A DNA stretch of 64,000 bases from Bacteroidota bacterium (GTDB lineage Bacteria; Bacteroidota; Bacteroidia; Chitinophagales; Chitinophagaceae). Location: the NCBI GenBank assembly GCA_026391125.1, contig JAPLEO010000107.1, positions 1 through 64,000 on the forward strand, written 5' to 3'. Of the stretch, positions 45,581 to 56,162 are shown in pieces (the first letter of the stretch is position 1; the number at the start of each line of letters is the position of its first letter). The notes beneath the pieces were generated by a model. The model made no database searches. It was not told the origin of the DNA and saw only the letters and a list, made by a program, of their open reading frames with translations. The position numbers and the translations under genes are program-made.

Positions 45581-45588
45581 CAAAAGTA
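45581..45588 (-). promoter_or_regulatory. Possible -7 element for atpG
   Basis: TACTTTTG on the minus strand, a perfect TAnnTTTG, about 60 bases before the atpG ATG. The -33 TTG is missing, so this is tentative, but it fits atpG having its own promoter. Confidence 0.35.
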
Positions 45589-45650
45589 GCAGAAACACCC
45601 TGAAATTCCATCCTTTTGCGCAAAAATCACTCTTTGTGGAAAAAATATGT

Positions 45651-46337
45651 CTAAAGTGGTAAGGTCAAACCTATTCCATTGGGAGTCGTAGCCAATTGCA
45701 AATTCCCAAGATACTTGTACAAAAGCTTCCCGTTTTGCCGATGTTGTAGGTATTGTATGAGGTCGAATGCTAAAAGAAATCCCCCTTGAAGCATCAAACT
45801 ACCCCCATAGCCTTTGGTTTGATCATTCAAATGATTGGTACCCCGCTCTTTTAAATATAAGCCAGTTGTAATGTAAGCTAGGTCGAGTCCAGAGTTGAGC
45901 AAAAGCAGGGATTCTACCTTTTGTTGCTGACGAAGATTCTGATACAAACTGAGTTTCTTGTTCATCTGTTTGCGTACTTCATAAAGTCCATAGCCCGCTA
46001 CTGCAAGGTTCACAAGATTAAAATAGACGTTCATTTGATGGAAATAGTGGGGTGAACCTTGCAGATTCCCGGCTGAAATGCTTCCTTGAACAATATTTGC
46101 TCCTGACCAAGCCAGGAGGATGGTCATATTCGTTTTATTTAATATATTTCTTCTAATTGTAACTGAATCTGGAATGGAAGCTGTATACAAACTGTCTGTG
46201 TGTTTTGCATTGCTGTCAATCAAGACTTTTGTAGCGGATTCCTTTATGGTAGTGCTGTTTGTATCAATTAAAACTACCTGGGAATAGCTATTGAAGGAAA
46301 TCAAACAAATAAAACCAAGTATTGCTAGCTGTTTCAT
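45651..46337 (-). CDS. DUF6992-like membrane protein
   Basis: A 228-residue protein with signal peptide 1-19 (FNSYSQ) and four hydrophobic stretches (TNMTILLAWSGANIVQGS, YFNLVNLAVAGYGLY, SLLLLNSGLDLAYITTGLY, GGSLMLQGGFLLAFDLIQYL). The pattern resembles the small Bacteroidota family I know as DUF6992. Function is unknown. It stands between atpG and the divergent secA gene. Confidence 0.75.
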   Translation of the reverse strand: MKQLAILGFICLISFNSYSQVVLIDTNSTTIKESATKVLIDSNAKHTDSLYTASIPDSVTIRRNILNKTNMTILLAWSGANIVQGSISAGNLQGSPHYFHQMNVYFNLVNLAVAGYGLYEVRKQMNKKLSLYQNLRQQQKVESLLLLNSGLDLAYITTGLYLKERGTNHLNDQTKGYGGSLMLQGGFLLAFDLIQYLQHRQNGKLLYKYLGNLQLATTPNGIGLTLPL

Positions 46338-46574
46338 TAGCCTAAAAGTAAAGAGAGAATATTCAGCTGAGGTAGATTTGACTAAAATTTACAAAATATT
46401 AGAGTTTCCGGAATTATAGGCTTATGAGTCTGCTCTATTTAAAATCTTTACCTTTGTCGTCCTTTTGAAAAAAACATGCTGCCATTTTGACGAAACTATT
46501 CAAATAGCACCGTTTTTGTGAAAGTGTAAAGAGGTTCGAAAATCAGAATTAAACGAATTATCCAATAGTATTAT

Positions 46575-49500
46575 ATGTTGAAATTTATTTCTAAGTTATT
46601 CGGAGGCAGTAAGAGCGAGAAAGATGTGCAATCGATTATGCCGATCATTCAGAAAGTAAGTGTTCATTTTCAGGAATACCAAAACCTTTCAAATGATGCA
46701 TTGAGGGGCAAGACTGTAGAATTCAAAGAGCGGATCAAAACGCATTTGAAAGAGATTGATGATGTGATCGAGGGAAAAAAAGCAGAAGCTGAAGCACTAC
46801 CCGTGAACGATATTCATGGCAGAGATACCATCTATCAGGAAGTTGATAAACTTAAAAAAGAGCGCAATAAAAAAATCGAAGAGGCCTTGGCATTAATTCA
46901 ACCAGAGGCTTTTGCTGTGGTGAAAGAAACGGCTCGTCGCTTTAAAGAAAATACTGAATTGGTTAGCACGGCTACAGATTTGGATAGAGATTTTAGTGTT
47001 AAAAAAGACTATGTAAGAATTGAAGGAGATAAATCTGTTTTCAAGAATACTTGGACTGCAGGTGGTGGTGCTGTTACTTGGAATATGGTTCACTATGATG
47101 TACAGTTAATAGGAGGTAGTGTTTTGCACTCAGGAAAAATTGCCGAGATGGCAACTGGTGAGGGTAAAACATTGGTGTCTACATTGCCGGCATACTTGAA
47201 CGCATTGGCTGGTGAAGGTGTACATATTGTAACCGTGAATGATTACCTAGCACGAAGAGATAGTGAATGGAATGGAACCATTTTTGAATGGTTAGGAATC
47301 ACAGTGGATTGTATCGACAAACACGAACCAAATAGTGAAGCACGTCGTAATGCTTATTTAGCAGACATCACTTATGGTACGAACAATGAATTTGGATTTG
47401 ACTATTTGCGTGATAACATGGTGCATACACCAGAAGAAATGGTACAACGTAAACACCATTTTGCAATGGTGGATGAGGTGGATTCTGTATTGATTGATGA
47501 TGCACGTACGCCTTTGATCATTAGTGGTCCGATTGGCCACAACACAGGCGAGCAACAGTTCTTCGACTTAAAGCCTAGAATTGAGAAATTGGTGGATGCT
47601 CAAAAAAGAGCGACCAATCATTTCTTAAACGAAGCCAAGAAAAAAATAACAGAAGGTAATGATGATCCTAAGGATGGTGGATTGGCATTGTTCCGTGCTC
47701 ACCGTGGTTTGCCAAAGAATAATGCATTGATTAAGTTCTTGAGTGAGCCAGGTATTCGTGTGAAATTGCAGAAGGCTGAGAACTATTATTTAGCCGATCA
47801 GAGTAGAGAAATGCCAATCGCAGATCAGGAACTGTTTTTTTACATCGATGAAAAAAATAATTCAGTTGAATTAACAGATAAAGGGATTGGATTAATTACT
47901 GGTGCTGGAGAAGATCCTAATTTCTTTGTGCTTCCCGATATTAGTGTATCACTTGCTCAAGTAGAACAGCAATCAGAATTAATTGCAGAAGAAAAACTAC
48001 ATCGCAAAGAAAGTATCATTAACGATTACTCTGTTAAAGCAGATCGTATACATACCGTTCAGCAATTACTAAAAGCATATACTTTGTTTGATAAAGACAT
48101 CGAATATGTGGTGATGGATGGTGCAGTAAAAATCGTAGATGAGCAAACTGGTCGTATACTCGACGGTAGAAGGTATTCAGATGGTTTGCACCAAGCAATT
48201 GAAGCAAAAGAAAATGTAAAGATCGAGGCTGCAACACAAACCTATGCAACCGTAACCTTGCAGAACTATTTCCGTATGTATCACAAATTATGTGGTATGA
48301 CCGGTACTGCAGAAACCGAAGCAGCTGAGTTGTGGGATATCTATAAATTAGACGTGGTAACTGTTCCAACAAACGTTACTGCAATCAGGATAGATGAACA
48401 GGATTTGGTTTTCAAAACCAAGCGTGAAAAATTTGGTGCAGTCATTGATGAAATTGTAAAACTCAGAGAAGCTGGAAGGCCGGTTCTTGTTGGTACTACA
48501 TCAGTTGAAGTAAGTGAATTATTAAGTAGAATGCTGCGTCAAAAGCAGATTCCTCATAATGTATTGAATGCAAAACAACACGCACGTGAAGCACAGGTTG
48601 TTGCGGAAGCTGGTTTTGCTGGGGCTGTAACTATTGCAACAAATATGGCCGGTAGGGGTACTGATATTAAACTCGGACCAGGTGTGAAAGAAGCTGGCGG
48701 ATTGGCTATTCTTGGTACTGAACGTCACGAATCACGTAGGGTTGACCGTCAGTTAAGAGGTCGTGCTGGTCGTCAGGGTGATCCAGGATCTTCTTTATTC
48801 TTTATTTCTTTAGAAGATGATCTGATGCGCATGTTCGGTAGTGAGCGTATTGCAAAAGTGATGGACTTTGCCGGCTACAAAGAGGGCGAAGTAATTCAAC
48901 ATAGCATGATCACTAAATCAATTGAACGTGCTCAGAAAAAAGTGGAAGAAAATAACTTTGGTATTCGTAAACGTTTATTGGAATATGATGATGTGATGAA
49001 TAAACAACGTACAGTTATTTATTCAAAAAGAAATCACGCATTGTTTGGTGAGCGATTGGCATTGGATTTAGATAATGCTTTATATTCTGTTGCAGAAGGA
49101 TTGATCAATTCATTCAAAGAACAAAATGATCATGAAGGTTTCCGTTTAGCTGCAATCGTAAACTTTGGTATTGATTCTGCCATCACTGCAGAAGAACTTG
49201 CTAGAGGAAATGATGCTCAATTAGCCGAAAAATTATACAATGAAGCTGTTGAGAATTACGAGCGTAAAAAATCAAACCTTGCGGAACATAGTATTCCTGT
49301 ATTTAAAAATATTAGAAGAGATCAGGGATCACATATTGAAAATGTAATTGTTCCTTTCTCTGATGGAAGAAGGGTTATTCAAGTTCTTGCCCCATTAGAT
49401 AAAACCCTTCAATCAGGCGGGTTTGAACTATTAAATGGATTAGAAAGAACCTGTACACTCGGGTTTATTGATGACGCTTGGAAAGAGCATTTACGTGCGA

Positions 49501-49880
49501 TGGACGATTTGAAACAAAGCGTTCAAACTGCAACGTATGAGCAGAAAGATCCGTTGGTGATTTATAAAATGGAAGCATTTGATCTATTCAAAAAAATGGA
49601 TGCTGAAGTGAATCGCGAGATCGTTCAATTCCTTTGTCATTCTGCAATTCCTTTGAACGAAGGAGATACAGTTAAAGAAGGTCGTCAGCAAAAGACCGAC
49701 TTAAGTAAAATGCGCACACAAAAAGAAGATATTAGTGCAGCACCAACTGAAGATGAATATTATGACCCAACACCTGTGAAACAGCAGCCAGTACAAGTTG
49801 GTCCGAAGATTGGAAGAAACGATCCTTGTCCTTGCGGTAGTGGGAAGAAGTTTAAAGCTTGTCATGGTAAGGACGCATAA
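46575..49880 (+). CDS. secA: Preprotein translocase ATPase SecA
   Basis: A 1101-residue motor that drives proteins through SecYEG. Walker A is MATGEGKT at about 191-198, and the DEAD-type motif [13 protein letters not shown] is near 297. Long insertions relative to the E. coli protein are usual in Bacteroidota. The second helicase domain has [15 protein letters not shown] and [13 protein letters not shown]. The extreme C-terminus is a zinc-binding SEC-C motif ([16 protein letters not shown]) used for SecB or ribosome contact. A purine-rich tract and a terminator follow the stop. Confidence 0.98.
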   Translation: MLKFISKLFGGSKSEKDVQSIMPIIQKVSVHFQEYQNLSNDALRGKTVEFKERIKTHLKEIDDVIEGKKAEAEALPVNDIHGRDTIYQEVDKLKKERNKKIEEALALIQPEAFAVVKETARRFKENTELVSTATDLDRDFSVKKDYVRIEGDKSVFKNTWTAGGGAVTWNMVHYDVQLIGGSVLHSGKIAEMATGEGKTLVSTLPAYLNALAGEGVHIVTVNDYLARRDSEWNGTIFEWLGITVDCIDKHEPNSEARRNAYLADITYGTNNEFGFDYLRDNMVHTPEEMVQRKHHFAMVDEVDSVLIDDARTPLIISGPIGHNTGEQQFFDLKPRIEKLVDAQKRATNHFLNEAKKKITEGNDDPKDGGLALFRAHRGLPKNNALIKFLSEPGIRVKLQKAENYYLADQSREMPIADQELFFYIDEKNNSVELTDKGIGLITGAGEDPNFFVLPDISVSLAQVEQQSELIAEEKLHRKESIINDYSVKADRIHTVQQLLKAYTLFDKDIEYVVMDGAVKIVDEQTGRILDGRRYSDGLHQAIEAKENVKIEAATQTYATVTLQNYFRMYHKLCGMTGTAETEAAELWDIYKLDVVTVPTNVTAIRIDEQDLVFKTKREKFGAVIDEIVKLREAGRPVLVGTTSVEVSELLSRMLRQKQIPHNVLNAKQHAREAQVVAEAGFAGAVTIATNMAGRGTDIKLGPGVKEAGGLAILGTERHESRRVDRQLRGRAGRQGDPGSSLFFISLEDDLMRMFGSERIAKVMDFAGYKEGEVIQHSMITKSIERAQKKVEENNFGIRKRLLEYDDVMNKQRTVIYSKRNHALFGERLALDLDNALYSVAEGLINSFKEQNDHEGFRLAAIVNFGIDSAITAEELARGNDAQLAEKLYNEAVENYERKKSNLAEHSIPVFKNIRRDQGSHIENVIVPFSDGRRVIQVLAPLDKTLQSGGFELLNGLERTCTLGFIDDAWKEHLRAMDDLKQSVQTATYEQKDPLVIYKMEAFDLFKKMDAEVNREIVQFLCHSAIPLNEGDTVKEGRQQKTDLSKMRTQKEDISAAPTEDEYYDPTPVKQQPVQVGPKIGRNDPCPCGSGKKFKACHGKDA

Positions 49881-49884
49881 TTAA

Positions 49885-49980
49885 GTGAAAAGATAAAAGA
49901 TAAAAGTGAAGAGAGGAGGAAGAAGAAGTGAGGAGTGAGGAGTGAGAAGTGAGGAGTGAGAAGTGAGGAGTGAAGAACGA
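49885..49980. repeat. Purine-rich degenerate repeat tract (copy 2)
   Basis: About 95 bases of G and A with scattered T right after the secA stop, including three near-perfect copies of GTGAGGAGTGAGAA. It shares AGTGAAAAGATAAAAG and GGAGGAAGAAGAA with the tract at 29139-29248, so the two belong to one dispersed family. Confidence 0.75.
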
Positions 49981-49990
49981 AAAGAAATTA

Positions 49991-50029
49991 GGCCCTGCCC
50001 CGATATTAGGAGCGGGGCTTTTTTTTTAT
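49991..50029 (+). terminator. Terminator of secA
   Basis: GCCCCG at 49997-50002 and CGGGGC at 50013-50018 with a 10-base loop, followed by about ten T. Confidence 0.9.
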
Positions 50030-50090
50030 TTAGTATCTGAAGAAATGGGTTAAAACCATGTCAATTTTAGCTTGTTAAATTGATAGGGAT

Positions 50091-50124
50091 TTTGAGTGTA
50101 GGAGGGATTCTTTAGCTACCTTTG
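50091..50124 (+). promoter_or_regulatory. Promoter of deoC
   Basis: TTTG at 50091-50094, 22 bases, then TACCTTTG at 50117-50124; predicted start near 50131, 11 bases before the ATG. One of the best Bacteroidota consensus promoters in the window. Confidence 0.65.
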
Positions 50125-50141
50125 CAGCTCAATAAAATGCT

Positions 50142-50813
50142 ATGAAGCTGAATCAATTTATCGACCATACAATTTTGAAACCATCTACACTTGTAGCTGA
50201 TATTGATAAGCTTTGTGCTGAAGCAATTCAATATCAATTTGCTGCGGTATGTGTGCCTCCTAATTTTGTAAAGCAGGCTAAATCATTAACTGCTGGTACA
50301 GCTGTAAAAGTGGCTACAGTTATTGGATTTCCTTTTGGATATTCAGCGGTGGAAGCAAAAATTGCAGAAATTGTTTTGGCAATGGTTGATGGTGCTGATG
50401 AACTAGATGTTGTAGCGAATATTTCAGCGATCAAGAATAAAGACTTTACCTATATCGCCAATGAGATCAATCATATCATGCCCATTATTAAGAGCAAGGG
50501 AAAGACCATCAAAGTGATTATCGAAAGCGGCATCCTAACGGACGAAGAAATCATTGCCTGCTGTGATATTTTTGGAGCTGCGGGAATTGATTATTTAAAA
50601 ACCTCCACTGGTTATGCAGAAAAAGGAGCAACTGTGGAAGCAGTGAAATTGTTCAGACTACATCTTCCAAAGCACGTACAAATAAAAGCTTCAGGTGGCA
50701 TCAGAGACTATGCATTTGCGAAGGAATTGGTGGATGCTGGAGCAACTCGTTTGGGTTGTAGTGCAGGAGTAGCGATAGTCAACGGAACTCCTGTAGCTGA
50801 TTCGGGATATTAA
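50142..50813 (+). CDS. deoC: Deoxyribose-phosphate aldolase
   Basis: A 223-residue class I aldolase that splits 2-deoxyribose 5-phosphate to glyceraldehyde 3-phosphate and acetaldehyde in deoxynucleoside breakdown. Schiff-base lysine K153 is in DYLKTSTGYA and the helper lysine K182 in QIKASGGIRD; VIGFPFGY and GADELDVVANI are typical. First gene after a good promoter; a SPOR protein follows after 48 bases. Confidence 0.96.
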   Translation: MKLNQFIDHTILKPSTLVADIDKLCAEAIQYQFAAVCVPPNFVKQAKSLTAGTAVKVATVIGFPFGYSAVEAKIAEIVLAMVDGADELDVVANISAIKNKDFTYIANEINHIMPIIKSKGKTIKVIIESGILTDEEIIACCDIFGAAGIDYLKTSTGYAEKGATVEAVKLFRLHLPKHVQIKASGGIRDYAFAKELVDAGATRLGCSAGVAIVNGTPVADSGY

Positions 50814-50861
50814 TTTTAACTTACAGGAGAAATTCTAAATTTTAAATTCAAAAGTCAAAAT

Positions 50862-51311
50862 ATGTTGAAGGCACTCATTACGCTTGTTTTGTTTTTTGGA
50901 TCTAATTATCTGGTTCATGCAAATTCTCAAAAAGATACTGTAATTGTTCATAAAGATGCGAGAATGGATGTTTTGACGAGCAAGCAAATTACGGCAAACA
51001 AAAAGGCTTCTTTGTTAACAAGCGCTGGTCAGTATAAAGGATATCGAGTGCAGGTAGTAAGCACATCAAATAGAGATCAGGCTTTCAAAGTAAAAGGAGA
51101 GTTGCTAAGCCGTTTTCCAGATCAAAAGTCATATACTATATTTCAGGCGCCCAACTTTAAAGTGAGAATTGGCAATTTTTTAAAGAAAGCGGATGCGGAA
51201 AAGTTTAAATTACAATTGGTGAAATTATATTCAACTGGCGTTTTTGTAGTAGAAGATGCAATCGACTATACACCAACCAAAGAAGAAGAAGATCAATTAC
51301 TTCAACAATAA
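50862..51311 (+). CDS. SPOR-domain protein
   Basis: A 149-residue exported protein with signal peptide 1-20 (VHANSQ) and a SPOR domain at about residues 64-140 (GYRVQVVSTSNRDQAFKVKG, NFKVRIGNFLKKADAEKFK). SPOR domains bind denuded peptidoglycan, often at division sites. Encoded between deoC and an amidohydrolase on the same strand; 6 bases to the next ATG. Confidence 0.9.
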   Translation: MLKALITLVLFFGSNYLVHANSQKDTVIVHKDARMDVLTSKQITANKKASLLTSAGQYKGYRVQVVSTSNRDQAFKVKGELLSRFPDQKSYTIFQAPNFKVRIGNFLKKADAEKFKLQLVKLYSTGVFVVEDAIDYTPTKEEEDQLLQQ

Positions 51312-51317
51312 TTTTTA

Positions 51318-52502
51318 ATGGAACTGATCAACAGTATACAAGAAAAGGCAAAACAATATTCAGAAAAGTACATTGCTGTTCGTAGGCATCTGCATGCACA
51401 CCCTGAACTTAGCTATCTAGAATTTGAAACTAGTAAATATCTACAACAGCAATTAACAGAAATGGGTATTGCATTTACAGTAATTGCTACAACCGGTATA
51501 TTAGGAATCATTGAAGGAAAGAACCCAACATCACGAGTAATTGCTTTAAGGGCAGACTTGGACGCGTTGCAGATCACTGAAGAAAATGAAGTAAGTTATT
51601 GCTCACAAAACGTAGGGGTGATGCATGCCTGTGGGCACGATGTACATACAACCATCTTATTAGGTGCAGCTCAAATATTAAATGAGTTGAAGAGCGAGTG
51701 GGAGGGCACCATTAAATTATTGTTTCAACCAGGAGAAGAAAAAAATCCAGGTGGTGCAAGTTTTATGATCAAAGAAGGTGCATTGAAAAATCCAAAACCT
51801 GCTGGCATCATAGCTTTACACGTACATCCGGGCTTAGATTTTGGCAAGCTTAGTTTTAGAAAAGGAAGGGCAATGGCTAGTGCTGATGAAATCTTTATGA
51901 CCATAAGAAGCAAAGGTGGCCATGCTGCTGCCCCACACCTTACTGCAGATACTATTTTGATCGCTTCGCAATTAATTGTGAGTTTACAACAGATCATATC
52001 AAGAAACAACAATCCTCTTTCACCATCTGTGTTATCCATTTGTTCTATTCAAGGTGGCCACACTACCAATGTGATTCCTAGTGAAGTAAAACTGAAAGGA
52101 ACGTTTCGTGCGATGGATGAAACCTGGCGATTCAAAGCTCATGAATTAATTCGTAAACAAGCAATAGGCTTAGTAGAATCAATGGGTGCTGAATTGGATC
52201 TATTGATTGATGTTGGTTATCCAACGGTTGATAATGATCCAACATTTACAGAACAGAATTGGCAATTGGCCAATGTTTATATGGGAAAAGAAAATGTGCA
52301 AGAAACGGAAATGCGAATGGGCGCAGAAGACTTTGGATATTATACACAAGTGATTCCTGGCTGTTTCTTTAGACTAGGAGTGCGGAATGAAGAAAGGGGA
52401 ATTGTAAATAATGTTCATACGCCTAAATTTGATATTGATGAACAAGCCATTGAAACAGGGATGGGTATGATGGCTTGGTTAGGTGCTAAATCTGGTTTAT
52501 AA
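51318..52502 (+). CDS. M20-family amidohydrolase
   Basis: A 394-residue zinc hydrolase related to N-acyl-amino acid amidohydrolases and IAA-amino acid hydrolases. Metal-site motifs are HACGHDVHTTILLG, FQPGEEKNPGG, LHVHPGLDFG and NNVHTPKFDID, with the lid domain (FMTIRSKGGHAAAPH) in the middle. Cytoplasmic; the amide substrate is not defined. Six bases after the SPOR gene and 9 bases before the malic enzyme. Confidence 0.93.
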   Translation: MELINSIQEKAKQYSEKYIAVRRHLHAHPELSYLEFETSKYLQQQLTEMGIAFTVIATTGILGIIEGKNPTSRVIALRADLDALQITEENEVSYCSQNVGVMHACGHDVHTTILLGAAQILNELKSEWEGTIKLLFQPGEEKNPGGASFMIKEGALKNPKPAGIIALHVHPGLDFGKLSFRKGRAMASADEIFMTIRSKGGHAAAPHLTADTILIASQLIVSLQQIISRNNNPLSPSVLSICSIQGGHTTNVIPSEVKLKGTFRAMDETWRFKAHELIRKQAIGLVESMGAELDLLIDVGYPTVDNDPTFTEQNWQLANVYMGKENVQETEMRMGAEDFGYYTQVIPGCFFRLGVRNEERGIVNNVHTPKFDIDEQAIETGMGMMAWLGAKSGL

Positions 52503-52511
52503 AAAATTACT

Positions 52512-54854
52512 ATGTCGAAACAAGCTGATTTAAGAAGAGAGCAAGCATTGGAATACCACGCAAATGGTAGGCCCGGAAAAATTGAAGTAGTTCCCACAAA
52601 AGAAGCCAAAACTCAACGTGATCTTAGTTTGGCATATAGTCCGGGTGTTGCAGAACCATGTAAGGAAATCTTTAATAATGTAGAAGACGTTTATAAATAT
52701 ACTGCTAAAGGAAATTTAGTTGGAGTAATTACGAATGGTACAGCAGTGTTGGGTTTAGGCGATATCGGACCAGATGCAGGTAAACCTGTAATGGAAGGGA
52801 AAGCGGTATTGTTTAAAATTTTTGCAGACATTGATGTATTTGATATTGAGATCAACGAAAAGGATCCTGAAAAATTTGTACATATCGTAAAATCGCTCGA
52901 GCCAACTTTTGGAGGTATTAATCTTGAAGACATCAAAGCACCAGAATGTTTTTACATCGAGCAAAAGCTGAAGGAGCAAATGAATATTCCAGTGATGCAC
53001 GATGATCAACATGGAACAGCCATCATTAGCAGTGCTGCCATGTTAAACGCATTGGAATTACAAAAAAAGAAAATAGAAAAAGTTCATTTTGTGATCAATG
53101 GAGCTGGTGCTGCTGCGATGGCTTGCATTCAGCTTTATGTAGCATTAGGTGCACGCTATGAGAACTTTATTGTGTTTGATAAAGATGGTGTATTGCATGA
53201 AGGGAGAACTGACCTTGGTCCGATCAGACAAAAATTTGCAGTAAAGAAAACTGATTGGACACTTGAAACTGCCATGAAAGATGCGGATGTATTTCTTGGG
53301 TTGAGTGTTGGTAATGTGGTTACGCAAGATATGGTGCGCTCAATGGCTAAGAACCCAATAGTTTTTGCAATGGCCAATCCTGATCCAGAGATCACTTATC
53401 CTGAAGCTTCTAGTGTGCGCAAAGACATTATCATGGCAACAGGTCGGACTGATTATCCGAATCAAGTTAATAATGTATTGGGTTTCCCTTATATATTCAG
53501 AGGCGCATTAGACGTCAGAGCTAAGCAGATCAATGAAGCCATGAAACTCGCTGCTGTAAGGGCTTTGGCCGATTTGGCTAAAACCGCTGTGCCAGATATT
53601 GTGAACATGGCATACAATCAACAGAATATGAGTTTTGGTCCAGAATACATTATTCCAAAACCATTAGATCCTCGTTTATTATCTACAGTTGCTCCAGCGG
53701 TTGCAAAAGCTGCCATTGAATCTGGTGTTGCACAAAAAACAATTGATAACTGGGATGCCTATGCTGTGGAATTGAATAAACGATTAGGACTAGATAATCA
53801 GTTGATGCGTGTGATTGGTAATAAAGCTAGAAAAGGTCCGAAGCGTTTGGTATTTGCAGAAGCAGACAACCAAAAAATATTGAAAGCTGCAAGTATTGTA
53901 TATGATGAAGGTTTAGCTTATCCAATCTTATTAGGGGATCCTGAAAAGATCAATATGATCGCAGATAAAAACAATATCGATCTTACTGATATTCCGATCA
54001 TTGATCCACGAAGTGATGAGAATGAAGCTAAACGCGAATACTACGGTGAATTGTTTTTCAAAAAGCGTCAGCGTAGAGGCGTAAATAATTATGAAAGTAA
54101 AAAGCTAATGAAAGACCGCAACCATTTTGGTTGTATGATGGTAGAAACTGGCGATGCTGATGCGATGTTGTCTGGTTTAACCAAGAATTATGCGGAAGCG
54201 ATCAGACCAGCATTGCAAATTGTAGGTACAGAAGAAGGGGTTAAAAAAATTGCTGGTATGTATTTATTACTTACCAAAAGAGGGCCGTTATTCTTAGCCG
54301 ATACCACAGTTAACTTTAATCCAACTGCAGAGGAATTGGCTGATATTACAATGATGGTTGCAAAAGAAGTTCGAAACTTTAATTTAACACCACGCATTGC
54401 CATGTTGAGTTATAGCAATTTTGGAAGTAGCGATTCTCCAGAAGCGCGCCTAGTTGCGAATGCTACAAAAATATTAAAACAGCGTAACCCATCATTGATC
54501 GTTGATGGTGAAATGCAAGGTAGTTTAGCTTTCAACAAAGAAATCTTAAAAGACAATTATCCATTTAGTGAATTGGTAGATGAAGAAGTGAACGTTCTGA
54601 TTTTCCCTAATCTTACTTCTGGTAACGTAACCTATAATTTATTAAAAGAAATTGGTGGTGCTGATGCAATTGGCCCAATTTTGCTTGGTTTGAAAAAGCC
54701 AGTGCACGTTTTACAATTGGGTAGTAGTGTTCGAAACATCATTAATATGGCGATTGTTGCTGTAGTTGATGCTCAGTTAAAATGCAAAGGCGATATTGAT
54801 GAAGTGGTTCAAACTAGTAGTTGGTGGAAACGATTAAAGAAAAAGAAAAAGTAA
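52512..54854 (+). CDS. maeB: NADP-dependent malic enzyme with phosphotransacetylase domain
   Basis: A 780-residue two-domain protein. Residues about 15-430 are malic enzyme: [25 protein letters not shown], metal-binding [11 protein letters not shown], and NAD(P)-binding [12 protein letters not shown]. Residues about 445-770 resemble phosphate acetyltransferase ([16 protein letters not shown]); in MaeB-type enzymes this part senses acetyl-CoA rather than making it. It oxidatively decarboxylates malate to pyruvate, giving NADPH. Same-strand neighbours are unrelated metabolically. Confidence 0.95.
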   Translation: MSKQADLRREQALEYHANGRPGKIEVVPTKEAKTQRDLSLAYSPGVAEPCKEIFNNVEDVYKYTAKGNLVGVITNGTAVLGLGDIGPDAGKPVMEGKAVLFKIFADIDVFDIEINEKDPEKFVHIVKSLEPTFGGINLEDIKAPECFYIEQKLKEQMNIPVMHDDQHGTAIISSAAMLNALELQKKKIEKVHFVINGAGAAAMACIQLYVALGARYENFIVFDKDGVLHEGRTDLGPIRQKFAVKKTDWTLETAMKDADVFLGLSVGNVVTQDMVRSMAKNPIVFAMANPDPEITYPEASSVRKDIIMATGRTDYPNQVNNVLGFPYIFRGALDVRAKQINEAMKLAAVRALADLAKTAVPDIVNMAYNQQNMSFGPEYIIPKPLDPRLLSTVAPAVAKAAIESGVAQKTIDNWDAYAVELNKRLGLDNQLMRVIGNKARKGPKRLVFAEADNQKILKAASIVYDEGLAYPILLGDPEKINMIADKNNIDLTDIPIIDPRSDENEAKREYYGELFFKKRQRRGVNNYESKKLMKDRNHFGCMMVETGDADAMLSGLTKNYAEAIRPALQIVGTEEGVKKIAGMYLLLTKRGPLFLADTTVNFNPTAEELADITMMVAKEVRNFNLTPRIAMLSYSNFGSSDSPEARLVANATKILKQRNPSLIVDGEMQGSLAFNKEILKDNYPFSELVDEEVNVLIFPNLTSGNVTYNLLKEIGGADAIGPILLGLKKPVHVLQLGSSVRNIINMAIVAVVDAQLKCKGDIDEVVQTSSWWKRLKKKKK

Positions 54855-54865
54855 CTGGATAATCC

Positions 54866-54873
54866 TAAATTAG
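54866..54873 (+). promoter_or_regulatory. Near-consensus box before the MlaE-like gene
   Basis: TAAATTAG-CGCA-ATG: one mismatch from TAnnTTTG, with the same 4-base spacing to the start codon seen at three other genes. Weak evidence alone. Confidence 0.25.
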
Positions 54874-54877
54874 CGCA

Positions 54878-55615
54878 ATGAATTTTTTCACACATTTTGG
54901 TACTTATCTACTCATGCTAAAAGGCATGTTTACTAAGCCTGAGAATTGGCGAATGTATTGGAAAGAATTCATGCACCAATGTGTTGAAATTGGAATTGGT
55001 GCATTGCCCATCGTTGTAATTATTTCAATATTCCTTGGAGCTGTAACAACAGTGCAAACTGCTTATCAGTTGGTTAGTCCATTAGTACCCGCTTCAACCA
55101 TTGCCCAGATTGTGCGTGATAGTATGATCCTTGAATTATCTCCGACTGTATTAAGTATTGTTTTGGCCGGTGTTGTAGGAAGCAAAATCGCAAGTGAACT
55201 TGGTAATATGCGGATCAGTGAGCAAATTGATGCATTAGAGATCATGGGGATTAATTCAAAAAACTATTTGATTTTCCCGAAGATCCTTGCATCGCTTCTA
55301 GTAATACCATGCTTAATTGTAATCTCTGCTGTTTTAGGAATTTGGGGAGGCAGATTAGCTGGATCTATGTCTGGCATATTAGCAACCGATATTTTTGACA
55401 CAGGATTAAGGCAGAATCTGAATTTGTATAATATTAATTTCTCTATGTACAAGGCATATACTTTCGCCTTTATACTTAGTTCAGTTCCTGCATATTTTGG
55501 ATACAATGTAAAAGGAGGCTCGCTTGAAATTGGTAGGGCAAGTACTTCTGCTGTTGTAGTAAGTTGTATTTTAATTTTGTTAGCCGATTATGCATTGGCT
55601 GCGATTTTGTTATAA
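54878..55615 (+). CDS. ABC transporter permease, MlaE-like
   Basis: A 245-residue inner-membrane permease of the MlaE/YrbE family (lipid transport, outer-membrane asymmetry). About five helices. The conserved GSKIASELGNMRISEQIDALEIMGINSKNYLIFPKILA contains the EQIDALE motif that contacts the ATPase, and FGYNVKGGSLEIGRASTSAVV is the conserved C-terminal loop. The presumed ATPase is the MlaF-like gene at 41718-42509, encoded far away and on the other strand. Confidence 0.93.
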   Translation: MNFFTHFGTYLLMLKGMFTKPENWRMYWKEFMHQCVEIGIGALPIVVIISIFLGAVTTVQTAYQLVSPLVPASTIAQIVRDSMILELSPTVLSIVLAGVVGSKIASELGNMRISEQIDALEIMGINSKNYLIFPKILASLLVIPCLIVISAVLGIWGGRLAGSMSGILATDIFDTGLRQNLNLYNINFSMYKAYTFAFILSSVPAYFGYNVKGGSLEIGRASTSAVVVSCILILLADYALAAILL

Positions 55616-55637
55616 TAGTGATTCCCAATAATAATTT

Positions 55638-56154
55638 TTGAAGAGAATGAAGAAGTTCCTAATAATAATGACGCTGTTTATTTTTTCGGGGGTCCGTGCT
55701 GAAAAAATGGATACCACAAAATTGTATTCTGTTACTGCAAATGCTGAAAAAGATATTGCAGCAGCAGTAAAACAAGCAAAGGCAGAAAATAAGCATGTAT
55801 TAATTCAAGGGGGAGGTAATTGGTGCAGTTGGTGTTTATTATTTGAAAAAGTAGTGAAGAATGATTTTCAGATGGACTCTGCAATTTGCAATTAAAGCAA
55901 ACTTTGTTGTGTATCATTTAAATTATAGTAGCGAAAACCAGAATGATGATGTGTTTGCTAAATATAGTTATCCGCAAAGAATGGGATTCCCAGTTTTCTT
56001 GGTCCTTGATAAGGATGGCAAACTATTGCATACACAAAACTCGTCTTATCTTGAAGAGGGCCGAGGCTATAATAAAAGTAAGGTCATAGGTTTTTTTAGC
56101 GATTGGTCTGTAGCTGCAATGGATCCTAAATACTATCCTAAACAAAAAAAATAG
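55638..56154 (+). pseudogene. Thioredoxin-family protein broken by a 1-base frameshift
   Basis: The frame opening at 55638 codes for a signal peptide and a thioredoxin-like N-terminus with GGNWCSWCLLFEKVVKNDF (CxxC) but stops at 55895. The rest (ANFVVYHLNYSSEN, FPVFLVLDKDGKLLHTQNS, YLEEGRGYNKSKV) continues in another frame to 56154. Removing one T near 55892 restores a single reading frame through DSAICN-KANFVVYH, as in intact relatives. A real pseudogene, programmed shift or sequencing error are all possible; the rest of the protein looks undecayed, so error or a very recent mutation is favoured. Confidence 0.8.
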
Positions 56155-56162
56155 TGATTGCC

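Noticed and set aside
47358..48728. Several minus-strand open frames inside secA
   Set aside because: All lie antisense to a conserved coding region and show no protein character.
55861..56154. Separate small gene after the thioredoxin start
   Set aside because: It is the C-terminal half of the same thioredoxin displaced by one base, not an independent gene.
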